Below, piece after piece: positions 55,252-64,000 of a stretch of 64,000 nucleotides of DNA. This stretch comes from Sedimentitalea xiamensis. Lineage in GTDB: Bacteria > Pseudomonadota > Alphaproteobacteria > Rhodobacterales > Rhodobacteraceae. The notes under the pieces are model-generated. The model was not told the DNA's origin. It did no database searches and was given only the letters and a program-made list of their open reading frames with translations. The DNA is taken from NCBI RefSeq assembly GCF_030164465.1, contig NZ_JASNJE010000007.1:122927-186926 (forward strand), in the 5' to 3' direction. Position 1 is the first letter of the stretch; the number at the start of each line of letters is the position of its first letter. Made by a program: the position numbers and the translations under genes.

Positions 55252-56427
55252 ATGACATCGCTTCACCTGGTCGCCAATGAAGTCCTGTTCACCTCCTATG
55301 GACATCTGCAACTGGTCTACGATCCGGATGGCGTATTCGGGTCCGGCGATGAACTGGAGCTGGAGGTTCAGGGGCCGTTTCTGGCCATCGGCGACTGGGA
55401 CGTGCGCCCGGTGCAGCCGCATGAAATCCCCTTTGCCGCCGACAGCATCGCCCAAAGACTCGACCTGCCGACGGACCGCGACGCATCGGATGTCTGGGAG
55501 GTTCTGGTCAACCTGCGCGATTTCCTGGCGACCCAGGCCATTGAATACAGGCTTGGCCTGTTCGGCGCGGTGGAAGGGCAGAACAGCAACAGCTACATCG
55601 CCACCCTCGCCCATGTGGTCGGACTCGATCTCGCCCCGGCCATGGCGGCCATTCTCGGCTCGCCCGATTTCAGTTCCTTTCCGGGCCTGGCGCGCAACGT
55701 TCTGTTCGATCATGTCGACTCTGATGACATGAGCCTGCCGCCGGTCGCGCTGGTCCTTGACGGATCGGACGGCGCGGACACGCTGTCAGGCGGGCTTGGG
55801 AACGACAGCCTGCACGCGGGCGGCGGCCGCGACCTGGTGCTGGGCCTCGCCGGGGCGGACAATCTGTCCGGCGGATCCGGCCGTGACACGCTCCGCGGCG
55901 GCGAAGGCCATGACCTGCTGTCCGGAAACGGCGGCCGCGACCGGCTGTTCGGCGATGCGGGCGACGATATCCTGACCGGAAACGGCAAGAACGACCGGTT
56001 GGCCGGCGGCGCGGGCCGGGACATCCTGGATGGCGGCGACGGCGACGACACGCTTCTTGGCAATGGCGGGGCCGATACCCTGTCCGGCGGCCGTGGGTCG
56101 GACATTCTGAACGGCGGCGGCGGCGCGGACAACCTGTCCGGTCAGGACGGCAGCGACATGGTGATCGGAAACACCGGGAACGACCTGCTCAGCGGCGGGG
56201 CCGGCGCGGATGTCTTCGTCTTCGATGGCACCCGCAACGAAGGCCGTGACAGGATTTCCGATTTCGCCGACGGCTTCGACATCCTGCGGGTGCAGGGCCT
56301 GACGTTCGCCGAGGTGTCGATCTCCGGCACCGCCGATGCCATCATTACGCTTGGTGGCCTGACACAGATAACCCTGACGGATGTGCCGTCATCCGCGATC
56401 ACCGGCGCGGATTTCGACTTCATCTGA
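55252..56427 (+). CDS. RTX (hemolysin-type) calcium-binding repeat protein
   Basis: A 391-aa protein with an unrecognised N-terminal domain (residues 1-165) followed by about a dozen GGxGxDxLx nonapeptide repeats (residues 170-320) that bind calcium, then a short C-terminal domain. Type I secretion is expected for RTX proteins, through a C-terminal signal; no exporter genes are adjacent. The ATG at 55252 has GGGAG upstream. Confidence 0.88.
   Translation: MTSLHLVANEVLFTSYGHLQLVYDPDGVFGSGDELELEVQGPFLAIGDWDVRPVQPHEIPFAADSIAQRLDLPTDRDASDVWEVLVNLRDFLATQAIEYRLGLFGAVEGQNSNSYIATLAHVVGLDLAPAMAAILGSPDFSSFPGLARNVLFDHVDSDDMSLPPVALVLDGSDGADTLSGGLGNDSLHAGGGRDLVLGLAGADNLSGGSGRDTLRGGEGHDLLSGNGGRDRLFGDAGDDILTGNGKNDRLAGGAGRDILDGGDGDDTLLGNGGADTLSGGRGSDILNGGGGADNLSGQDGSDMVIGNTGNDLLSGGAGADVFVFDGTRNEGRDRISDFADGFDILRVQGLTFAEVSISGTADAIITLGGLTQITLTDVPSSAITGADFDFI
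55750..56210 (+). repeat. RTX nonapeptide repeat array (in-gene)
   Basis: A run of 27-nt degenerate repeats encoding GGxGxDxLx units (for example GGSGRDTLR, GNGGADTLS, GGAGRDILD). The array lies within the RTX gene and forms the calcium-binding beta-roll. Confidence 0.85.
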
Positions 56428-56448
56428 TCCGCGCCGGAGCCGGTGCAG

Positions 56449-57387
56449 CTACCGCGCCCGCGTGCCCGGATGCAAGGCCGTGCCCAGGATGTGATCGGAC
56501 CGGTGAATGACGTGATGGGCCTGACCGACGATAAGCGGATCGGGCCGGCCCACGACATCCGTATCCTTGTCCGGATAGTCCAGTGAATTCAGGAAATGCC
56601 GCATGCAGTTCAGCCGTGCACGTTTCTTGTCGTTGGACTTGATGACCGTCCACGGGGCGTCCGCCGTGTCGGTGTAAAAGAACATCGCTTCCTTGGCCTC
56701 GGTGTAATCGTCCCATTTAGACAGCGATGCCTTGTCGATCGGACTCAGCTTCCAGCGCTTGAGAGGGTCGGTTTCCCGGCTTTCGAACCGGCGCTTCTGC
56801 TCAGCTTGCGTGACCGAGAACCAGTACTTGTACATCCGGATGCCGGACCGCACGAGCATGCGCTCCAGTTCCGGCGTCTGGCGCATGAATTCCAGGTATT
56901 CCGTGGGATCGCAAAAACCCATGACCCGTTCGACGCCGGCACGATTGTACCAGGACCGGTCGAGGAAAACCATCTCGCCCGACGTTGGCAGATGCCCGAC
57001 ATAACGCTGGAAATACCACTGGCCGCGTTCCTCGTCCGTCGGCTTGTTCAAGGCGACGACACGCGCCCCACGCGGATTGAGATGCTCGGTGAACCGTTTG
57101 ATCGTGCCGCCCTTGCCCGCCGCGTCCCGGCCTTCGAACAGCAGCACGAATTTCTGGCCTGTCTCCTGACCCCAGATCTGCGCCTTCAAAAGTTCGGCTT
57201 GCAGCTTCGCCTTGTCCGCCTCGTAAGCGCGGCGCCCCATCCTGCGGGAATAGGGATACTTGCCGCTCTCAAAGGCGCGGCGCACCTCTTCCGGACTCGG
57301 CTGACGGACGGCTTGGCTCACCCGAGCATCCGCCCCCGTGGATACGACGGTATCGTTTTCGGGTATGTTCGAAGGGGGGACGGTCAT
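56449..57387 (-). CDS. ppk2: Polyphosphate kinase 2
   Basis: A 312-aa PPK2 enzyme that transfers phosphate between polyphosphate and nucleotides. Walker A is EGRDAAGKGGTIK, the lid/Walker B region FLDRSWYNRAGVERVMGF. The length fits class I PPK2. The start MTVPPSNIPE has GAGGAG upstream. It converges on the RTX gene across 21 nt. Confidence 0.93.
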   Translation of the reverse strand: MTVPPSNIPENDTVVSTGADARVSQAVRQPSPEEVRRAFESGKYPYSRRMGRRAYEADKAKLQAELLKAQIWGQETGQKFVLLFEGRDAAGKGGTIKRFTEHLNPRGARVVALNKPTDEERGQWYFQRYVGHLPTSGEMVFLDRSWYNRAGVERVMGFCDPTEYLEFMRQTPELERMLVRSGIRMYKYWFSVTQAEQKRRFESRETDPLKRWKLSPIDKASLSKWDDYTEAKEAMFFYTDTADAPWTVIKSNDKKRARLNCMRHFLNSLDYPDKDTDVVGRPDPLIVGQAHHVIHRSDHILGTALHPGTRAR

Positions 57388-57547
57388 GGGCGCGTCTCCT
57401 CGTTCCGGCCTGATCTTGGTCACGCGGACTCTAATAACTTAACCTGTGCAATGCCTTGATCCCTGTCAAAAACCTGCCAAAGTCGGACTTCTTCTTTCGC
57501 TCGCCGCCTGCGCGTTTCACCGGCCCTCAAAAGGAAGGATCATTCCG

Positions 57548-58840
57548 ATGCGACCGACCCTGACCGCCCTCGGGCTTGCCGCCAGCCTCGCCGCCGCGAT
57601 TCCCGCCCAAGCCGAGAACCGTATCGACCTCATCCGCCCGGATGCCCCTGTTCTGGCCGCACATGGCGATCTGCCGGTCGGCGTGCAGACCCTCGGCTTT
57701 GTCCACGCCGGTCAGAACGACATCCTGAACACCACCGAAGGTTCCGAACCGATCTACGACCGTCCGCTGACCGTCGAAGTCTGGTATCCAGCGGCCGACG
57801 GCACGGAGCCGGGCGGCACCTATCGCGCCTTTCTTCGGGACGGAAAAACCGAAGTCACGCTGATCGGCCGTGCGGCCCGCGACGCGGCCCCGGCGAGCGG
57901 AGCAGCCTATCCGCTGGTGGTGATCTCTCATGGCTATCCCGGCAACCGGTTCCTGATGTCCCACCTTGGCGAGAACCTTGCCTCAAAGGGCTATGTCACC
58001 GTGTCCATCGACCATACCGACAGCACCTACAACGACCAGGCCGCTTTTGGATCGACCCTGCTGAACCGGCCGATAGACCAGAGGTTCGTCATCGACCAGA
58101 TGGCGGCGCTGGACGGGCCGCTGGGCGACATCGTCGACGCGGACACCACCGGGGTGATCGGATATTCGATGGGCGGCTACGGGGCGCTGGTCTTTGGCGG
58201 CGCGGGCGTCACTCAGGCCTCCACCGAATACCCGTGGGGCACGCCCAACGGCCTGCTGGCACGCCACCTTGCAGGTTCCGACAGCCACAAGGCGCTGATC
58301 GACCCGCGCGTGAAAGCGGTGATCGCCATCGGTCCCTGGGGCAGGAACACCGGGTTCTGGGACGACGCCGGGCTCGCCGGGTTCGAAAAACCGCTGATGC
58401 TGATGGCCGGCGGGGCCGACGACGTGTCGATCTATCCCGCGATACGCGAGATCTTTGCCGGCGCCACCGGCACCACGCGCCACCTTCTGACCTTCGAGGC
58501 GGCCAACCACAACGCCGCGGCCCCGATGCCCGCGCCGGCGGAAAGCTGGCTGCCGGTCGACACCCTGGATTTCGTGCCCTTCGAACACTATGCCGACGCG
58601 GTCTGGGATACCAACCGGATGAACAACATTGCCCAGCATTTCGCCACCGCCTTCATGGACCTGCACCTGAAGAGCAACGCGGACAAGGCGGCCTACCTGT
58701 ACCTTGTGCCGCGGGCGGCGGACGGGGTCGTGGCGCTGGACGACGCCGGACAGGAAACCGCCGACCACACCTATTGGCGCGGCTTCGCGCCCCGGACCGC
58801 GCAGGGCCTGACCTTCGAGACCCTGAATGCCGGTGAATAG
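57548..58840 (+). CDS. Exported dienelactone-hydrolase-like alpha/beta hydrolase
   Basis: A 430-aa exported hydrolase with signal peptide (residues 1-22, ending AIPAQA), nucleophile elbow GYSMGGYG and a C-terminal EAANHNAAAP region with a candidate triad His. It resembles platelet-activating-factor acetylhydrolase/dienelactone hydrolase-like proteins. Substrate unknown. Confidence 0.87.
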   Translation: MRPTLTALGLAASLAAAIPAQAENRIDLIRPDAPVLAAHGDLPVGVQTLGFVHAGQNDILNTTEGSEPIYDRPLTVEVWYPAADGTEPGGTYRAFLRDGKTEVTLIGRAARDAAPASGAAYPLVVISHGYPGNRFLMSHLGENLASKGYVTVSIDHTDSTYNDQAAFGSTLLNRPIDQRFVIDQMAALDGPLGDIVDADTTGVIGYSMGGYGALVFGGAGVTQASTEYPWGTPNGLLARHLAGSDSHKALIDPRVKAVIAIGPWGRNTGFWDDAGLAGFEKPLMLMAGGADDVSIYPAIREIFAGATGTTRHLLTFEAANHNAAAPMPAPAESWLPVDTLDFVPFEHYADAVWDTNRMNNIAQHFATAFMDLHLKSNADKAAYLYLVPRAADGVVALDDAGQETADHTYWRGFAPRTAQGLTFETLNAGE

Positions 58841-58907
58841 CCCGCGCCGGGGTCGAACGCGCCAGACAGGCAACCCTGATCATCAATCGACGCAGAAAGG
58901 CATGACC

Positions 58908-59786
58908 ATGCAGACGGAAACGGTTGAACTGAACGGTCATCCGTTCTTCCTGCGGCGCTGGGGAAACAGGGACCTGCCGCCGCTCCTGATGCTGCACGGG
59001 TTCCCGGAATACGGCGGCGCCTGGGCCGATCTCGCGCCGCACCTGGCCGGACATTTCCACTGCATCGCCCCGGACCAAAGGGGCTATGGCCAAAGCTGGG
59101 CGCCGGACGGGGTCGAAAACTACGCCGCCTCGAAACTGGTCGGGGACATGGCGGCGCTCATCGATGCGACCGGTGCGCCGGTCACGGTGCTGGGCCATGA
59201 CTGGGGCGCGGCGGTGGCCTATGGGCTGGCGATGTTCAAACCCGACCTGGTGGGCCGGCTGATCATCGCCAACGGTGTGCACCCGGCGCCGTTCCAGCGC
59301 GCCATGGCGGCGGGCGGCGCGCAGTCCGAGGCCAGCCAGTATATCAACTATCTGCGGCGGGAGGACTCGCACGAACGGCTTGCGGTGGACGATTTCGCGA
59401 AGATGAAACAGCTGTTCATGGGAAAGATGGACAGCGGCTGGCTAACCGAAGCGAAGAAGCGGGACTATCTCACCGAATGGGCCCGGCCCGGGAGGCTGAA
59501 AACGATGATCCACTGGTATCGCGCCTCACCTCTGAAAATCGCCGATCCGGGCCACCCGCTGACCGATCTGCCCGACATGCCCGTCGAACGGCTGAAGGTG
59601 CGCTGCCCGCATCTGCTGATCTGGGGCATGGACGATACTGCGCTGTTGCCGGAGGCCACCGACGGGCTGGAAGACTTCGCCGCCGACCTGACGCGCATCG
59701 AACTGCCCGGCCTGAACCACTGGCTGATTCACCAGGATCCGCAACGGGTGGCGCGGGCCATTCTGGACTGGATCGACCAGAGTTAG
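58908..59786 (+). CDS. Epoxide hydrolase/haloalkane dehalogenase-like alpha/beta hydrolase
   Basis: A 292-aa hydrolase with HGFPEYGGAW, an Asp-type nucleophile elbow GHDWGAAVAYG and C-terminal GLNHWLIH with the triad His. The HDWG elbow points to an aspartate nucleophile as in epoxide hydrolases. An AAAGG site 7 nt upstream supports the second of two nearby ATGs (the first is at 58902). Confidence 0.9.
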   Translation: MQTETVELNGHPFFLRRWGNRDLPPLLMLHGFPEYGGAWADLAPHLAGHFHCIAPDQRGYGQSWAPDGVENYAASKLVGDMAALIDATGAPVTVLGHDWGAAVAYGLAMFKPDLVGRLIIANGVHPAPFQRAMAAGGAQSEASQYINYLRREDSHERLAVDDFAKMKQLFMGKMDSGWLTEAKKRDYLTEWARPGRLKTMIHWYRASPLKIADPGHPLTDLPDMPVERLKVRCPHLLIWGMDDTALLPEATDGLEDFAADLTRIELPGLNHWLIHQDPQRVARAILDWIDQS

Positions 59787-60517
59787 AGCGGAACTCGCAG
59801 GCGGACCCGCCGCGCCGCGCCCTTGCCATCGCATTGAAACATGTTGCCGTATTTCGTCAGGAACCCGTTCCAGGATTTTTCGGGACAGGCCGTAATCCGC
59901 ATGCCGATGTGGCGTCGCACCATCCCGTTGAGCGACGCGACCTCGATCCAGGACGTACCGCTTTCCCGACGCAGGATTTCTGCGACGGCCTTGTGAAGCG
60001 GCAAGCCGGCCAGAACAGTCGTCAGTTCCGTCGGACGCAACGGCAAGCTCGTCTGCCCCGCTTCAGATTCGATCCGGTCGGTTAACGCCTCAAGAGTGAC
60101 AAACCACCCGCAGGCCCGCTGAAATGCCTCGGGTGTCTGTACGCCGCCCATCCCGGTCACCCGGTGCCCGCGCTCGCACAGATGCCGCGCCAGATGGGTG
60201 AAATCCCCGTCCGAACTTACGATCACGAACCGCCGCGTCAGCCCCCGCGCAGCCAGGTCCACCGCATCTATGGCCAGCTTCATATCGGCTGAGTTCTTGC
60301 CGCAACGTGTGTGGATCAGGTCCACCTCCGGTTCGGCATCCCATCCCTTCAGCAACGCAGCATCCCCGTAAACCCGCCGGATGCGTGGCACACCCTGTTG
60401 CCTCGCCTGTTTCAGAATGGTTTGCGCATGGCTGGCGGCGATGTTTTCCCCGTCGATCAGAACCGCGACTGCGTGATCTTCGACAAACATCTCCGAAACG
60501 GGCGCGGATAGGGTCAT
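59783..60517 (-). CDS. NYN-domain (PIN-like) protein with C-terminal OST-HTH/LOTUS-like domain
   Basis: A 244-aa protein with an N-terminal NYN/LabA-like PIN fold: AVLIDGENIAASHAQTIL, AADMKL-type NSADMKLAIDAVDLA and VIVSSDGDFTHLARHL. These carry the acidic residues of a nuclease-like site. The C-terminal part (KAVAEILRRESGTSWIEVASLNGMVRRHIG) looks like an OST-HTH/LOTUS RNA-binding domain. RNA processing or turnover is likely. The much longer frame upstream is antisense to parE. Confidence 0.85.
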   Translation of the reverse strand: MTLSAPVSEMFVEDHAVAVLIDGENIAASHAQTILKQARQQGVPRIRRVYGDAALLKGWDAEPEVDLIHTRCGKNSADMKLAIDAVDLAARGLTRRFVIVSSDGDFTHLARHLCERGHRVTGMGGVQTPEAFQRACGWFVTLEALTDRIESEAGQTSLPLRPTELTTVLAGLPLHKAVAEILRRESGTSWIEVASLNGMVRRHIGMRITACPEKSWNGFLTKYGNMFQCDGKGAARRVRLRVPL

Positions 60518-60676
60518 AAAACGGGTCGCCTTGCGGTGCTCCCCCAACCTGCCCACCGATTGCGGTACAAAGATGGCACCGTCTTGGCATTTCCCTGCTC
60601 CCCTACCGGCAGCTTCACCCTTCCCCATTGCCCCCGGCGCTGCCATAATGCCGCAAAACAACAACAGAGCAGCGGT

Positions 60677-62628
<1,952 letters not shown>

Positions 62629-62632
<4 letters not shown>

Positions 62633-63102
62633 GTGAGCAAAAACTAGCGCAACTCAATATCGCTCAAATTCAACGACGTGTTCAACGCGAATTTCTTTCT
62701 GCACGCATAATGGACAACAACCTTCGCGGATATTGGTGCGAAGCCATGTTGGCAGAGGCTCTGGGCGACCAATGTGCAATCTGTTCCTTTGGTTGGGCCC
62801 CATGGGATCTGCAGATAGGCAAGAGTGAAGATACTTTTCCTTCACGCATTCGCATTCAGGTAAAAAATAGTGCCGCCCGCCAAACTTGGCATTCAGAAAG
62901 CGATGCGCCTTCAGACTGCCTTTTCAACCTAACATACCGAAAAAGACCTCATTACTTCGAGAGGGACAATCCGGGTATTCCCTGCGAAACTTTCGGGTTC
63001 ATGTGCGACTTGTTCGCGTTATGCCATCATTCCGAAATCGATGAGCTATTGTCAAATCTGGTGTTTGGGTGGTCATCACGCGGCGGCCTGATTTTGTGTT
63101 GA
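62629..63102 (+). pseudogene. PD-(D/E)XK nuclease-like gene truncated by insertion sequence
   Basis: About 145 native codons of a nuclease-like protein: LRGYWCEAMLAEALGDQC, GWAPWDLQIG and RIRIQVKNSAARQTW show a PD-(D/E)XK-like pattern (Asp in WDLQ, Gln-x-Lys). The last 10 or so codons (SSRGGLILC) come from the IS end, so the C-terminus is lost. The DNA is clearly lower in GC than parE before it, suggesting a transferred gene. The TTG start overlaps the parE stop. Confidence 0.7.
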
Positions 63103-63881
63103 TGGCTTGATGCCGTTGATGAAATCGACGCCTTCGATGACGTCTGCGAGATGAGCAAAGCCGCGCAGCTTGCGCCAGCTCTTCTCAGCGCATTGGCCGA
63201 GCTTGAACATCATGTGGAGCATCCCGTCCCGGCTCAGACATCCCCTGGTGCGTTTCGTGCGGTGGCGGATGGTGGCGAACGCGCTCTCGATGGGATTTGA
63301 AGTTCTGATGCTCTGCCAGTGTTGGGCGGGGAAATCGTAGAAAGTCAGCAGTTCGTCGCGGTCCTTGACCAGGCATTCGACGGCCTTGGGGTATTTCGCC
63401 TCGTAGGTGTCGACGAACAAGTCAAACTCCTTGCGGGCATCTTCACGGGTCTCGGCCTGCCAAATGTCGTGCAGCGCCTTCTTTGCCTTGGGCTGACTGC
63501 GCTTTGGCAGATAGTTCAGAACGTTGCCCGTCTTATGCACCCAGCAGCGCTGTTGCCGAGTGGTGGGATAGACTTCCTCAAGAGCCGCCCAAAATCCCAT
63601 GGCCCCATCGCCGACTGCCAGTTTCGGAGCGTTGAGGCCGCGGCTTTTGAGCCCCAGCAGGACCTCGCGCCAGCTTTGGGTGCTCTCCCGCACACCGTCC
63701 TCAATGGCCAGGAAATGCTTCTCGCCGCGCGCATTGACACCGATCACGACCAGGGCGCAGAGCCGGTCGGCTGCGCCGTGCAAGCCGCTGTAGATCCCGT
63801 CGGCCCAGACATAGACCCATTCATCACGACCAAGATTGGCCTTGCGCCAGGCGTCGTGTTCCACCGCCCATTGTGTCTTTA
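63076..63881 (-). pseudogene. IS256-family transposase, 5' part lost
   Basis: The C-terminal two thirds (about 268 aa) of an IS256-family DDE transposase: YVWADGIYSGLHG, LAVGDGAMGFWAAL, QQRCWVHKTGNVLNYLP and TSNPIESAFATIRHRTKRTRGCL. The frame continues upstream of a GTG at 63864 with LKTQWAVEHDAW, which matches the family, then breaks at a TA dinucleotide (63880-63881) where another element starts. It cannot be active alone. Confidence 0.85.
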
Positions 63882-63899
63882 GAGCGCTTTGCGTTTAAT
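63882..63899. repeat. Putative IS630-family terminal inverted repeat
   Basis: GAGCGCTTTGCGTTTAAT directly follows the TA target and overlaps the end of the IS630 transposase frame. The matching repeat at the other end is outside the window. Confidence 0.55.
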
Positions 63900-64000
63900 C
63901 GGTTCCATAGCCTGCGGCTTTGAAGAAGTTGAAGCATTCTTCCTCCGTGAAGAGATCGCAAACGTTGCCAACAGCATTCCAAAGGTCGGCATACGTGCGG
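63895..64000 (-). CDS. IS630-family transposase (C-terminal end, partial)
   Basis: The last 34 residues of a transposase: ADLWNAVGNVCDLFTEEEC and FNFFKAAGYGTD, the usual end of IS630-family DDE enzymes. The 5' part lies beyond the right edge. The stop is at 63895-63897, 14 nt inside the element end. Confidence 0.8.
   Translation of the reverse strand, partial: RTYADLWNAVGNVCDLFTEEECFNFFKAAGYGTD

Larger units (their letters stand above)
63076..64000. mobile_element. Nested insertion sequences: IS256-family element interrupted by IS630-family element
   Basis: An IS256-family element lies after the truncated nuclease-like gene; its left end is within about 63050-63075 but the terminal repeat cannot be fixed from one end. 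At TA 63880-63881 an IS630-family element begins (GAGCGCTTTGCG terminal sequence) and runs off the right edge. IS630 elements insert at TA, which fits. Confidence 0.75.

Noticed and set aside
55750..56210. RTX repeat array as non-coding tandem repeat
   Set aside because: The 27-nt units keep one frame and encode GGxGxDxLx, so they are a protein beta-roll.

Overview
The window is high-GC chromosomal DNA from an alphaproteobacterium, most likely a member of the Rhodobacteraceae (Roseobacter group). The basis is gene order (rpmF-plsX-fabH-ihfA-merR; nagZ-scpA-scpB; phaZ/phaC-phaP-phaR; sdhE next to an XRE regulator) and characteristic proteins such as the long form of dCTP deaminase and a cysteine-poor DksA. 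No genus or species is claimed. Apart from the right edge, the window is dense core genome with many overlapping stop/start codons.

Layout. 1-3.7 kb: ribosomal protein L32 (partial), lipid synthesis genes plsX and fabH, ihfA, a MerR-type regulator and tRNA-Pro(GGG). 3.7-12.2 kb: dCTP deaminase, then a leftward block argS-SPOR protein-nagZ-scpA-scpB (cell wall recycling and chromosome condensation), dgt, and divergent erpA. 12.2-14 kb: an unrecognised leftward two-gene unit encoding a small protein made of five FSSAS repeats and a 358-aa helical protein. 14-24 kb: xthA, a flavin monooxygenase, dksA, a MoxR ATPase with a CoxE-type VWA partner, two TerB-like proteins and a PhnD-like protein. 23.3-31.5 kb: a polar amino acid type ABC transporter followed by two glutamine-synthetase-like ligases, a class I amidotransferase and an FAD oxidoreductase. 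Together they look like an uptake and gamma-glutamylation route for putrescine or a similar amine. 32.9-37.4 kb: a complete polyhydroxyalkanoate module (phaR, phasin, phaC, divergent phaZ) with palindromes matching the PhaR operator consensus.

40-45 kb: thrS, then a bufferin-type operon. Its order is a DUF2282-like precursor with a signal peptide and four Cys, a DUF692/MNIO oxidase, a DUF2063 partner and a DoxX membrane protein. This family makes copper-binding modified peptides. 45-50 kb: cspA, thyX, and a type XI secretion pair (TbpB-barrel lipoprotein plus Slam outer-membrane translocon) behind a perfect palindrome. 50-60.5 kb: an LdtR-like MarR regulator, sdhE, an XRE regulator, an aspartate aminotransferase, a MATE exporter, an RTX repeat protein, PPK2, alpha/beta hydrolases and a NYN-domain protein. 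60.7-64 kb: parE, then a lower-GC nuclease-like gene cut off by an IS256-family element, which is itself interrupted by an IS630-family element running off the window.

The most interesting items are the FSSAS-repeat protein and its partner, the bufferin operon, the Slam/lipoprotein pair with its operator-like palindrome, the PhaR operator set, and the nested insertion sequences. Functions are inferred from remembered family motifs and gene order; no database search was run.
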